A stretch of DNA of 64,000 nt, from the NCBI RefSeq assembly GCF_030247185.1, contig NC_080571.1:8615001-8679000 (forward strand), read 5' to 3'. The stretch's first letter is position 1. Every line of letters begins with the position of its first letter. Origin of the DNA: Malaya genurostris. Its lineage: Eukaryota > Arthropoda > Insecta > Diptera > Culicidae. Below are positions 12,341 to 23,245 of this stretch, piece by piece. The notes below the pieces were generated by a model. It was not told the DNA's origin. It saw nothing but the letters and a program-made list of their open reading frames with translations, and did no database searches. Made by a program: the position numbers and the translations under genes.

Positions 12341-12592
12341 TTATAACTCAGCCGTGGCTGGAAAGCCGGACTGGGAAAAGAAGTCAAACATAGCCGCCCA
12401 CCCTCGACCACACGGTGTCTTTTGTGGGCTTTGTGCGGACACGCGTCTTTCCTTGTGCGATAATGCGACGCGGTGAGCCTCGTTTGCTCGCTCACTCGCC
12501 GATGGTGGTCGTTTTCGGCAGTTGAGAATTCGGTTTGACCAAATGTTCCTCCTGCGTGTCGAAAAAAAATCCGCCGGACTGAAAGCGAACAT
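12341..12592 (-). CDS. Hypothetical small ORF downstream of a promoter-like block
   Basis: An 83-codon frame starting MFAFSPADFFSTRRRN at 12592, minus strand, ending TAA-equivalent near 12341. It contains no domain I recognise. It is listed only because its ATG lies about 30 bp downstream of a TATA-like sequence and about 50 bp downstream of a CCAAT box on the same strand. Arginine- and serine-rich content is typical of GC-rich chance frames, so coding status is doubtful. The same DNA could be the 5' untranslated region of a minus-strand transcript. Confidence 0.2.
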   Translation of the reverse strand: MFAFSPADFFSTRRRNIWSNRILNCRKRPPSASERANEAHRVALSHKERRVSAQSPQKTPCGRGWAAMFDFFSQSGFPATAEL

Positions 12593-12645
12593 TTTCGGAC
12601 GGTGAAATGAATCCTTTTATAGTGGCTAGCCCCTTATTGGTTGCA
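12593..12645 (-). promoter_or_regulatory. CCAAT/TATA promoter-like block
   Basis: On the minus strand, AACCAATAAGG (CCAAT box near 12636-12640) is followed by ACTATAAAAGG (12613-12623) and then by a downstream TCAGT initiator-like pentamer at 12578-12582. CCAAT-TATA spacing is about 15 bp. TATA to initiator is about 40 bp, longer than the usual 30, so the real start could be closer, at about 12590. GC content is higher downstream, as in many insect 5' regions. Confidence 0.4.
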
Positions 12646-12660
12646 ATTGCAATCCACAAA

Positions 12661-13869
12661 GTGACAGAAGTAAGTTTAAAAGCTGATCATTTCTACCGAA
12701 GGTGTGTGACGCATTACAGAATCGGCCTACAATAAAGAAGCCTCCTGCGAAGCGCCAAACCAAATCGCCTTGTTTGGTCAGTTTACCAATTTGAAGTTGA
12801 TTTTGTTCCCACTTGGTAATTTGCCAATGAAATACGAGCTGTATATTTTTTACCAGTATGATAGCGATTCTACTTTCATCGGCGTCGAAAGTTTTCTGTC
12901 AAACTTTTGTAAGATTAATGAAACAACTTTCTGTATTAACAGCATACTTAATCTATTTTTCTCAAAATTCCTCGCTCCACTGATCGAAGGACAGTATCGG
13001 TAGGCTCTGTGAATTGACACAAGTTTCATTTATTCCTACACACTTAGAACGAAATTTGTAATAACCCATTGCATCAGTTGTAACAAATCGCTTGTCACAT
13101 ATATAACAAAATGTTATGTATGGTTTGAAAATAATATGGCCAGAGAAGCAATGAAATAAAATACCGTAAAATAATGCTTGAAAATTTTGAACTGAATCCA
13201 TTTGAGAGCCATCGCTTCGCTTATAAATAGAGATTCCAAACTATCGACATACAAGCACTTCAAGTAAGGTCCGCAAAATCTATCGCTGATATTCCTAAGT
13301 TGGCTTGATAGTTACCGGAGAATCAAAATCAATTGGTATTCAATATACTCAAGCGAGCACGGTGAGCAGCAGACTGAAAATGGCATCCACATACCGCACA
13401 CAGTGCAAAAATGATAATACGGGCGAGCGAATGGTTGTAACTTTCAGTTTTGTCCTCCACTCGCTAGTCAAACTACATGCCTCGCTCATAGTGAAGCGTT
13501 GAATGAGTAAAAAAATGTGACAGAGTATATACTTATAGATTACGTTTCGTACGAGATAGTTCATAGTGTGTATAGTGAATAGTAAAACATTTTTAATGTC
13601 AAAAAGCGTGTAAATTAACGTCTCTATAGATACACACGTCGCAATTTACTTAAATTTTCAATTCAAAGCTTGGAAAAATTTATTATATTATGATTCGCAC
13701 ATTACATTATATGCTAATAGAGTGATGCCGTCATTCAGTAAAAACCAGAGGTTGTGTTTCGATTATACTGGCTCGTGAGTTAACGGCTGCAGGTAGTTAA
13801 AACTGCTGGTGCCAATCGCCAAGGAAATATTCGGGGCGTTTCCTGACAGGAAAGCTAGCTACGAAAACC
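12661..13869. other. Non-coding stretch, nothing recognised
   Basis: AT-rich DNA with short overlapping open frames on both strands and no domains. A moderately GC patch at about 13360-13500 (GCGAGCGAATGG, CACTCGCTAG) shows no clear structure. Confidence 0.35.
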
Positions 13870-13879
13870 ATCTCGTTCA

Positions 13880-13985
13880 TACGCACAGAGGTGCGAGCGC
13901 ATAGAAGTGATGAGTCACAGAGGTGCCAGCGCATAAAGGTGCGAAGACGAAGGGGTGCAAAGGCACAAAAGGTGCTAAAGCAACC
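13880..13985 (+). repeat. Degenerate short tandem repeat (GGTGC-rich)
   Basis: The phrases ACAGAGGTGCGAGCGCATAG, ACAGAGGTGCCAGCGCATAA, AAGGTGCGAAGACGAAGGGG, GTGCAAAGGCACAAAAGGTG follow one another with spacing of about 15-32 bp. This looks like a decayed minisatellite around GGTGC. It lies about 120 bp upstream of the mariner end. Confidence 0.5.
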
Positions 13986-14101
13986 CAGTGCTGATCTACC
14001 AGGTACCAGAATTTGTACGCTGCGTAGGATCGAAACATATATCGCGAGGTGCTACACTGCAAGCCTCACATTTGTTCACCACCAAGAGCAATAGCACTGT
14101 A

Positions 14102-15396
14102 ACAGATCGGCTGAAAAGTTCGTATCGTTTCTATGAGAGGGCGCCACTAGAATTAAATCCATACCATTTTCAGTTAGTACCAACCTTCAAAAGATACGTG
14201 TATAAATTTGACAGCTGTCTGATTATTAGATTGTGAGATATTGCATTTTGAGTGAAGCTACTTTTGTTATTGTGAAAAAAAAACGGAAAAAAAGGAATTT
14301 CGTGTGTTGATGAAACACTACTTTTTGATGAAAAAAAGTACCGCCGATACCAAAAAATGGCTTGATGAGTGTTATCCAGACTCTGCACCGGGCGAAGCAA
14401 CAATTCGTAAGTGGTTTGCAAAATTTCGTACTGGTCATATGAGCACCGAAGACGATGAACGCAGTGGACGTCCAAAAGAGGCTGTTACCGATGAAAACGT
14501 GAAAAAAATCCACAAAATGATTTTCAATGACCGTAAAGTGAAGTTGATCGAGATAGCTGACACCATAAAGATATCAAAGGAACGTGTTGGACATATTATT
14601 CACGAATATTTGGATATGAGAAAGCTTTGTGCAAAATGGGTGCCGCGTCAGCTCACAATCGATCAAAAACAACAACGAATTGATGATTCTGAGCAGTGTT
14701 TAGAGCTGTTATATCGAAATAAAAAAGGTTTTTTCGTCGATATATAACAATGGATGAAACATGGCTCCATCACTTCACTCCGGAGTCCAATCGACAGTCA
14801 GCTGAGTGGACTGCACGCGATGAACCGAACCCAAAGCGTGGAAAGACTCAACAATCGGCCGGTAAGGTTATGGCGTCTGTATTTTGGGATTCGCATGATA
14901 TAATTTTCATCGACTACCTTGAAAAGGGAAAAACCATCAACAGTGACTATTATATAGCGTTATTAGAGCGTTGGAAGGACGAAATTTTAAAAAAAAACGG
15001 CCTCATTTGAAGAAGAAAAAAGTTTTGTTTCATCAAGACAATGCACCGTGTCACAAGTCGATGAAAACCATGCTGAAATTGAACGAATTGGGCTTCGAAT
15101 TGCTCCCTCATCCACCGTATTCTCCAGATTTGGCCCCCAGTGACTTTTTCCTGTACTCAGACCTCAAGAGAATGCTCGTTGGTAAAAAATTTAGAAGCAA
15201 TGAAGAGGTAATCGCTGAAACTGAGGCCTATTTTGAGCAAAGGACAAATCGTACTACAAAAATGGTATCGAAAAGTTGGAAGATCGCTATAATCGCTGTA
15301 TGGCCTCTGATGGCAATTACGTTGAATAATAAAACGAATTTTGGCAAAAAAAATGTGTGTTTCTATTAATCGATACGAACTTTTCAGCCAAACTGT
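14102..15396 (+). mobile_element. Mariner transposon, irritans-type, end to end
   Basis: Length 1295 bp. The 5' terminal repeat starts ACAGATCGGCTGAAAAGTTC and the 3' end is its inverse with few mismatches (ACAGTTTGGCTGAAAAGTTC on the minus strand). Both ends are flanked by TA (14100-14101 and 15397-15398), the mariner/Tc1 target duplication. The internal transposase is closest in feel to the irritans subfamily (Himar-like) by its motifs. It is inactive because of a lost start and frameshifts, although the termini remain well preserved, so it could in principle still be mobilised by a related transposase. Confidence 0.95.
14283..15329 (+). pseudogene. Mariner transposase (D,D34D), broken
   Basis: This encoded the cut-and-paste transposase that binds the terminal repeats in the nucleus. 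The expected start codon reads ACG at 14283, directly before EKKEFRVLMKHYF. The helix-turn-helix part, including ERVGHIIHEYLDMRK, is intact. Frameshifts follow in A runs near 14727 and 14993, and a third near 15238. Across the three frames the catalytic residues remain: the Asp of MDETW (14750), the Asp of HQDNAPCH, and the Asp of LAPSDFF, with 34 residues between the last two. The C-terminus ends GNYVE at 15329. Sequence motifs are irritans-like. The gene is recently dead rather than ancient, since most codons are readable. Confidence 0.92.
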
Positions 15397-15398
15397 TA

Positions 15399-15884
15399 AT
15401 ATATATCAAACAGCTAATTGTTAGTATTAAAGCTCTCTGAAAAAAAAATTAAAAAATTGCAATTATTCTGATAAAAAGGTGTACAGTGCATTACACCTGA
15501 AAAACAATTATGAAGATAGGGGTAGAAAAAAAGAAGATTCGCTCAAACTGATCGTCTTATGGTTCATATAAAAAAACAACATTCTTGTATTAATACGCAG
15601 TAACGCGTTTTGAATTTTTTATTGCTTCTTCATCTGATAAAAAATCAATGATTGAAGACGAATTTCTCATGAAAAACCCTCTAAAAGTACTTGAACTCAA
15701 CACAGGATCAATTCGAGATCATTCAAATTCCATACAATCTCACATCAATTGCCCCGTCAAAAATGTCGAGTTGTGAGTGAGGAGATAAAAGTGGTATTAT
15801 TTCACTTAGATAGCAAGTGTCGATTTGTCAGACGGCCACCAGACACTTAATTTTCACTACAATATCCACCACTAAATATCCACC
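15399..15884. other. AT-rich stretch, possible extension of the Tc1 relic
   Basis: No clear open frame. The adjoining Tc1 relic may extend into this stretch, but I cannot read transposase motifs here. Confidence 0.3.
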
Positions 15885-16262
15885 TTTTTTAGCGGAGTAG
15901 GGTACATTATCTAAATTTCAGGCACCGTGGATGCAGTGGCTTGCGTGGGACTATTAGAGAATGATATGTTGTCTTTTTCAAAGAAGGACGTATCCTTAAA
16001 ATGTAACTTTAAACAAGACAATCATACGAAGTATTTTATTGGATGAGCGAAAGCTTGGTTTCAAGGAAATAACTTCCGTGCGATTGGGTGGCACACGCAG
16101 TCACCTGACCTTAATTCGATTGAAAATCAGAAAAATATTAAATAGAAATATTTGGAGCATGCCGACCAATACGAGGAAACTAGGGGTCTAAAATGTCTAC
16201 CACGGAACGTCAGTGAAGTTATTAAACTTCTATACCTTGGCAAGGAACAGCTGTGACACAAC
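15885..16262 (+). pseudogene. Tc1-like transposase relic (DD34E)
   Basis: Translation gives GVGYII then ISGTVDAVACVGLLENDML, followed by FKQDNHTKYF, AKAWFQGNNFRAIGW, TQSPDLNSIEN and LPRNVSEVIKLL. This is the C-terminal catalytic half of a Tc1-type transposase. The Asp of QDN and the Glu of SIEN are separated by 34 positions, as expected for DD34E. Stops inside the spacer (for example after YFIG) and a frameshift after IENQ show that it is dead. The N-terminal DNA-binding half and both terminal repeats were not found. Confidence 0.82.
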
Positions 16263-17599
16263 TTTTAAGATTAAACTCAACTCCTAACGAAAACTAATAG
16301 CTTCTGACAGAAAAAGTAATAATTTTTGCGTTATCAGATAACTTTGGAATTTATAAACTTGAAATAACACTCCAATTATAATTTTTTTTAATTTTTTAAA
16401 TCTGTTACATTTACTCACAAACTGTTATCATTTTTATATAAAAGTAGTAGTCTTATACAATGATTAACTGTTAAGGTTTACTGAGAAAAAATACGCATGC
16501 AAGTTTACGAAGCTATTATTAGTTTATAATAGAGGGAAACATCGCAAAGGGTTCTTTGAGATCGATTTATTGATTCTGAAAATTATCGAATAATTAGGAC
16601 TTACCAATGATTAACAGTGTGATTTTAGAATGCGAATAATCAGCAGCATATTGATTAAAATAATAGGCTCACAATATCTAATCGGCGTTTGTGAATAGTA
16701 TTTCAGTTTAATAATGATCCTTGTTGTACAAAAGAGCATCGTTTAAATATTAGCATCAATACATACTGGACGATCAAATGCTAGAAAAATTAAAGCAAGC
16801 CCAAACGGACTGTTAATTGATAAATTATGAAAGAAAAAAATCGGAATTGAAAAATATTTCTTCGATGTTTACACATGTATCTTTGTTTTATGTGTTTATT
16901 TGACACGGCTCAAGAGCGATACAGGAAAGGATGGCTTTTATCGTATCAAGTAACGCTCACTAGCAACTCTTCACACGATTCAATCAGTGCTATCAAAGAG
17001 AGATGGATATCATCGCAGCAACCGGGTAATTTGACATAGATGAACAGTGCGAGAGCGAATTTCTCTCGATGACCTGTCTCAGAATCAAAGGTTAGCACGC
17101 TGCTGTGGGGATTATCTATGAAGCAACAAACGGTCGCTTATTCTCGTTTCACGATCCGATTCTATAAGGGCAGTTGATAATTGCGATAGAATCATTTTAC
17201 TATTGCCGCTTATTCTAACTATGTGCATATAACCTTTGTATAGGTTGTGTCTATGAAAATGTATGTTCATTATCAGACTGTAAATTTTTTTAAGGGCCGT
17301 GAAATATTCAGAGTATGAAGTGGAACGAAGAAATCTAGAAAAATTCTCTCACGGTTCATACATTGAGAGGCACGAGTTCTTGTAGCATCTTCTACCGGAT
17401 TGAAAATGTTCTATACAATGTAGAGAAATATCGAGCAGCTTCTGTCAAATTATCGGCAATCACCTACACTGCATACAGCTAAGCAGGGCTGGTTTATCTT
17501 AAACATTTTAACTATGCATAAAATCACTGCAAAGTTTCTTTGTGCTGGCTGTCTTCGATACGTTTTTCCTAGGGAGAAAAAGAAATTAGTTGGAGACGG
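16263..17599. other. AT-rich stretch, nothing recognised
   Basis: No domain-bearing frame, terminal repeat or RNA is visible. Composition is AT-rich throughout, with scattered mixed patches near 16910-17170. Confidence 0.35.
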
Positions 17600-17705
17600 G
17601 TATAGCGTGATGGGTTAGTCGATCTCCAACCCCGCACATACGGTCAGAAAGCTTTTCTGGACCGAAGAGGCGAATGAGGATAAAACCTTGATAAATAAAA
17701 CAAAA
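17600..17705 (+). repeat. SINE fragment (shared 3' tail)
   Basis: The segment holds GGGTTAGTCGATCTCCAACC and ACCGAAGAGGCGAATGA followed by AAAACCTTGATAAATAAAAC. The second part matches the end of the SINE at 30965-31125 (CCGAAGAGACGAATGACC, AAAACCTTCATAATC). The tRNA-like box B is not clearly preserved, so this is a degraded member of that family. Confidence 0.6.
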
Positions 17706-18179
17706 AAATAGAAGAAATCTGAGCACAACATATTTTCTCGCAAAATTCAAGTGAATCAGTATCAGCGCTGATCTACTAAGTATTATATTAGTTATATTAT
17801 TCTCACCTCTCTAACCTCTTTCAGCTGTCATGCTTTTTCTTAGTTCGGGAAGACCCACCTTGAACCTACAGCTCTAAATATTGCTAAAACAAGAAAAACA
17901 AACCATTGTATCATGTGAAAATGACTAACAGCGCACTTGACATACAATTTTAACAATTCCTACTGAGAAAAACTATTTACTGCGACTACAGATTGCTTGT
18001 TAGACCAAATATTTCTCTACATATATCATATTTCCCAAATTCTCAAATAATAATGCAAAAATTTCTTTCAAAGGCATCTCATTTCATAGAACACAACTAC
18101 TTAATTTAGTTACGGTGTTCGATCAAATTTTATCGAGTGGAGGACTATGGCACTTCATACGAGCGTACATCTTTTCATG
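17706..18179. other. AT-rich stretch, nothing recognised
   Basis: Between the SINE fragment and the next transposon end I see no gene or repeat structure. Confidence 0.35.
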
Positions 18180-18181
18180 TA

Positions 18182-19360
18182 GGGGAGACCGGGGCTAGTT
18201 GGCCGAGTTTCGCTTTCGGGATTTCTGTACACTTTCTGGTTAGACATTTTGATATACGCTTTGCTCTGTCATGAAAGTACACCTTTTGAGCACATGTGTG
18301 ATTTTTTTCATTCCTGTATGAAAACCAGGAAAATAGTTATTAACAATCAAATGCGGAGAAAAAAATCGGCCAACCAACCCCAGAGCCGGGGTAGGCTGGC
18401 CGAGTTTTAAAAAATACGTGAAACACATCAATTGCATCAATAACCGTTTTTACCAGTTAAAAAAGTTTATATGCATCATTTTTATTGTGTAAGTACGTGA
18501 AAAAACTCCCCTTTTTGAGTCTTTTTAACTATCCTGTTATTAGTTTCGACCGCATTAGTGAACTTTTTCAGTTTCCTTTCTACCTTTCCTCCACCAGCGT
18601 TCGCGCTTATGCTTAGTCTCATGTTTTTACTCGTCAAATGCTGCTGTTATTAGAGAATTGTTGAAATTTCGAATTAATTCGGGATTCACGACCTTGACGT
18701 TTTGTTCGGGATTGGGTCAATTTACGACAAATCCTGTCAGGAACTCTAAATGCTAAAAGTTTTGATAAAATTTGATGCATAAAATATTGGAATAATATTT
18801 TCTATCGACAATTTCCAACTTTTTAGAATCATCTCTTATTTCTATTTGTCAATGATTTTAATTTATTTCCATTACTTATTTCTCAAGTATATTTTTCCTT
18901 ATGAACATCAATATAAACATAGAATCCAATTCCGTCCAATAAAAAGATAACATTTTACGAAAATCCAAGTGCACTTTACTCTAAGCCAACATTACAACTC
19001 GGCCAGCCTACCCCAATGAATGTTTTCGAGAACAATCACGATTAGCAAAAATAAAAGTAAGGTTATACTGAAAACCAATATTCCATTGTGGAAAGTTTTA
19101 AATTCCCTTTCCAATGTTTTTGGAATATCAATATTAATTGATCCACGTTACACGTATTACTTTACAAAAACAGAAATTTACTCACCAGTGTCGAAAAAAG
19201 AAAAAACGTGTTCCTGCACAAACGACAACACAGAATCACCTAAAATTACGTCGGTACATGGGGACCAAAATCATTATAGATGTCGCCACTGCGCACAATA
19301 GCCTTTTCAGAAAAGCTGCTCTGCCAAACGACCGTTCGGCCAACCAGCCCCGATCTCCCC
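18182..19360. mobile_element. Non-autonomous TA-flanked transposon with subterminal repeats
   Basis: Length 1179 bp. The left end is GGGGAGACCGGGGCTAGTTG and the right end is its inverse (GGGGAGATCGGGGCTGGTTG on the minus strand), each bordered by TA (18180-18181, 19361-19362). Related inner motifs occur at about 18364 (inverse, CGGCCAACCAACCCC), 18388-18408 (GGGGTAGGCTGGCCGAGTT) and 18995-19013 (inverse). The body is AT-rich and encodes no recognised transposase; a 93-codon frame at 19020-19301 has no known domain. TA duplication points to the Tc1/mariner/pogo group, but the family is not named. Confidence 0.8.
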
Positions 19361-19604
19361 TAAGTGCTAACCCGAAACACCATTAGTTCTGAGTAGTGAA
19401 GCAGGGCCGGTGAAATAAGTGGGTACGGTGGGTAGTAATACCCACCCGAAAATTCCAAAGGTGGTTTATTACCCACCTGAAATTTCTAACGAAAAATAAT
19501 AGTAATATTAGTATCATTTATAATAATAAAAATAGTTTTATTGTAACTGATAATAATCAATAAAATCAGAATTATGAAATGCTAGTACTCAAGGTAGAGC
19601 AAGG
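19361..19604. other. Short AT-rich stretch with small palindromic words
   Basis: It contains the local inverted pair GGTGGGTAGTAATACCCACC and GGTGGTTTATTACCCACC near 19427-19475, then AT-rich DNA up to the foldback boundary. Confidence 0.4.
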
Positions 19605-19674
19605 ATGTGAAGATATACAACAAAAAGGTGAGGCGTGACAATGGTAATTTGAGCAAGCAGAAATCTTTTAGTGA

Positions 19675-20246
19675 CTTAACTTTTACCTTCAACCAAAGGG
19701 GTCAAGTTTAAGCATCTCATTCATGCAAATCACTCGAGTCTCTGGTATGCCGGAAAGTACCGAAAAAGGTCTTTTTCCTTTTACTATACGAACCGGTAAA
19801 AGAAAAGTTACCAGAAGTTGTCAGTTTCTACTTGCGACAGCATTCTTATACACATTGAGTTCTTCATTGTATGGATATTTTTCTCAATCTCTATACAGCT
19901 AGTTGAACATCAGAATGAAAGGTTTGTTCGAACTATTGCTTATGCCCCCAGAGTCACAGCGTGCTGGCGGTTTAGCCAAGGTTGTAAGCGGTATTCAGTA
20001 GCGCTGCACTCACCGCTACCTGATGGAAACCCATCATGCTATTTTTGCTTTTTCACTATTAGAGAAAGTGAAGAATTAATTGTGTACGAGAATGCAACCG
20101 CAAGTAGGAAGTAACAACTTCTGATAACTTCTTTTGTCGGTTCGGATAGTCAGTGGTAAAAGACCATTATCGGTACTTTCCGACAGACTCGAGTGATTTG
20201 CATTAATGAGATGCTTAAGTTCAACTCCTCATGCGAAAGTTAAGTT
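19675..20246. mobile_element. TTAA-flanked MITE inserted in the foldback left arm
   Basis: About 570 bp. The left 175 bp (from CTTTTACCTTCAACC through CACTCGAGTC to TACTTGCGACAGCATTCT) is the reverse complement of the right part (AGAATGCAACCGCAAGTAGG to CTCATGCGAAAG). Both ends abut TTAA (within GACTTAACTTT and AAAGTTAAGTT), the target duplication typical of piggyBac-like elements. The matching point of the foldback right arm (near 23175) lacks it, which shows it as an insertion. The central part, including a 98-codon frame at 19818-20114, has no recognised domain. Confidence 0.72.
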
Positions 20247-20865
20247 AGAGTAAAAATTTCTGAAGTGGCCACCCCATTTTTCACGAGGTAACCGATTTTA
20301 CAATAAGTGTTATTGGTTTGTAGTATTAGTATCTACGAACATGTTCGTGAAATATTTCGTCGATATTCGAATTTTTTATACTATTTTTAGTTACATTAAC
20401 ATTTATATACCTTTTCATTGTAATGCTTCCTGAAACTCAAGTTCTCTTTCGAATTATACGAAACTTTGCAAATGCATAAACAACTATTTTTGTCATAGAA
20501 TGAAGAAAAACTTGTTTAAAAATGTTCAGTTTTACTTAAATTTCTACTCAAATTTTCCAAAGAAATCGATATTAAAGTACCTTCTTCACGCGATTTTTGT
20601 TTCTGTTAAATGCTAAAATGTTGCATATTTTATTGGTTTTCATAATCAACAAAAAAATTTTTGTGCTCAAATAGGGTTTTTGAAATATTTGATTTTTTGT
20701 ATACGCGCGCTGTATGCAAAGAGCGCCGCGCGAACGAGTCGGTATGGTGCGGCAGGGTTCGGTAGGGTGCGATGTCGTCGATGTGATTGAAGCGAGTTGC
20801 GACAGTTCGGACAAGTAGGCATAGAAAATGATTTTTTGCCTTTCTCATCTCAACTTTTTTAAATG

Positions 20866-21781
20866 TATGTAAAATAATAGTAAAAAGAAAATAATCATTA
20901 TAGCAATGAAAAAAATTATGATGGAATTGAACAATGTAAAAATTGATTCATGTGAAAAAAAATGTGTGATTTCTACTGTAACATTTCTGGAACCAGTTAA
21001 CTGAAAACGCCATTAGAAATTTTTATTACGTCGATAATGGGACGGGTAATTAAAGTTGTTTGTGTCAAATCATGTAAAAAATTTCAATTATCAGCAAATT
21101 TATTGTACTTTACACAACGTCTTGTTTGTGTTTGTGTTCACCAATTTTAAAGAAATAAAACCCATCAAAATCAGCAAAAGAATCTACCATGGCGTGATCC
21201 GCAGAACCTTCCACCATACAAAGATCGTTGTCAGCTACTAAACCTTGAATCATTAGAACGTCGTCGTCGTATACAACAAGCCGTAACAGTAGTGAAAATC
21301 CTGAATGGTGAAATTGATGTACCCGAACTGCTATCTCGTATAGATCTACGAACCTCTAGAAGAACTCGCGATGTATCGTTACTATCGACAAGATTTCATC
21401 GCACAAGTTTTGGATATCACGATCCAGTTACTTCTTTGATACGCACTTTTTCACAAGTAGATAGTATCTTCGAGTTTGGCGACTCATCAAAAAAATTTGC
21501 ATCCATCATACGCAGACTACAACTTCTGTGATATAATTTATTTAATTTAATTTTTGTATGTATTCTGCTTTTAATCAACGACAATTATATTAGTGTTCTG
21601 TGTGTATTATGTCATTATTTTTAGTATAGTTGAAAAGATAGTGGTCTTTATGCCTGTTTGAGAACTATGCCATTGGATGTGTTGGTAAACTCAAATGGGC
21701 TTTTTCCCACTCAAATCATTTAGACTACAATGTCCGATGATTCAAAACAAATAAATAAATAAATGAATAAATAAATAAATA
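20866..21781 (+). mobile_element. Insertion carrying a 5'-truncated LINE 3' end with (TAAA)n tail
   Basis: The insertion is absent from the foldback right arm. Its 3' part, 21181-21531, is an uninterrupted coding segment starting NLPWRDPQNLPPY and ending IIRRLQLL, the C-terminal end of a reverse-transcriptase polyprotein. It is closely similar to the end of the minus-strand LINE at 40835-42425 (there NLPWRDPVNLPPYSDRCQLL). A shared 3' untranslated phrase about the word GGGCTTTTTCCCACTC precedes a (TAAA)n tail (about 21749-21781). The first 315 bp (20866-21180) are unassigned and may be separate, or 5' extra sequence. Confidence 0.82.
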
Positions 21782-21960
21782 AATTGTAATATTTCGATGA
21801 ATTTTTGCTGTAATATATAAGAGAAAATTAATAATATGAAAAGGGCATCATTACAGCACTAGGTAGATTAAAACAGCTTCCTCTATTAAATGTACGTCAG
21901 GAAATTTATTGATCACATATTATTTTACAATTTTTTTTAGTTTTTCGTGTGGTTTGGGCG

Positions 21961-22374
21961 CGAAAATAGTCAAGGAAAAAACAAAAGTTTATAATCATTC
22001 CGGAAAAAAGATTAACGATACAAGTTCAGTGCATTTACTGCACTTCATGAGAAAGATTTTAAAATTAGAACTGAATTGAATTCTTTCGCAGCCTCACATG
22101 GGAAAAAAATTATCTTTGGAAGAACCGTGAAAAGACACGGGTAAAAAGTTAGTTTGCATCAAATCAAAACCAATCGAATTCCAACTGTGCATAATCTATT
22201 CAATTGAGTAAAGGATTCATTCAAACATATAAACTTTGATTTTTGCATGATAAACGAACCAGACATTCAGGATAGACAACAACAACATCGATTTAAAAAC
22301 GTAATGGCGATTGAAACTACACGCGAATGTAAGATTTTTTCCAACAACGAAGTATTTGTTGTAAATGTTCTGTT
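21961..22374. other. Central spacer of the foldback element
   Basis: About 0.4 kb of AT-rich DNA between the two arms, without a recognised open frame. If the element has a transposase donor, this spacer gives no hint of which family. Confidence 0.5.
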
Positions 22375-23245
22375 AAACCACCAGAAAATATAGAATAATC
22401 TAGAGTCGAACTTGTGAAATAATATGTGATTAATAAATTTCCTGACATACATTTCATAGAGAAAGCTGCTTTAATCTACCTAGTGCTGTAATGATGCCCT
22501 TTTCATATTATTCATTTTCTCTTATATATTACAGCAAAAATTCATCGAAATACTACAATTTAAAAAAGTTAAGATGAGAAAGGCAAAAAATCATTTTCTA
22601 TGCCTACTTGTCCAAACTGTCGCAACTCGCTTCAATCACATCGACGACATCGCACTCTACCGAACCCTGCCGCACCATACCGACTCGCTCACGCGGCGCA
22701 CTTTGCATACAGCGCGCGTATACAAAAAATCAAATATTTCAAAAACCCTGTTTGAGCACAAAAATTTTTTTGTTGATTATGAAAACCAATAAAATATGCA
22801 ACATTTTAGCATTTAACAGAAACAAAAATCGCGTGAAGAAGGTACTTTAATATCGATTTCTTTGGAAAATTTGAGTAGAAATTTAAGTAAAACTGAACAT
22901 TTTTAAACAAGTTTTTCTTCATTCTATGACAAAAATAGTTGTTTATGCATTTGCAAAGTTTCGTATAATTCGAAAGAGAACTTGAGTTTCAGGAAGCATT
23001 ACAATGAAAAGGTATATAAATGTTAATGTAACTAAAAATAGTATAAAAAATTCGAATATCGACGAAATATTTCACAAACATGTTCGTAGATACTAATACT
23101 ACAAAACAAAAACACTTATTGTAAAATCGGTTACCTCGTGAAAAATAGGGGGGCCACTTCAGAAATTTTTACTCGTTAGTAAAAGATTTCAGCTTGCTAA
23201 AATCAACCTTGTCACATCTCGCCTTTCCATTCTGTATCTTCACAT

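Larger units (their letters stand above)
19605..23245. mobile_element. Large foldback (long inverted repeat) element with two insertions
   Basis: The left arm consists of 19605-19674, 20247-20865 and about 21782-21960. The right arm is continuous, about 22375-23245, and is the reverse complement with scattered mismatches. Landmarks are TGTGAAGATA at the outer ends, GAGTAAAAATTTCTGAAGTGG, TTGCCTTTCTCATCT and GTCAGGAAATTTATT. The left arm is interrupted by a MITE (19675-20246) and by LINE-bearing DNA (20866-21781) that the right arm lacks. Removing these leaves about 0.87 kb per arm and a spacer of about 0.4 kb. No transposase is encoded. Terminal duplications were not resolved. Confidence 0.88.

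Noticed and set aside
20572..22850. Paired 72- and 80-codon frames occurring on opposite strands at about 20600-20850 and 22570-22850
   Set aside because: They are the two inverted arms of the foldback element read in mirror image, not two genes.
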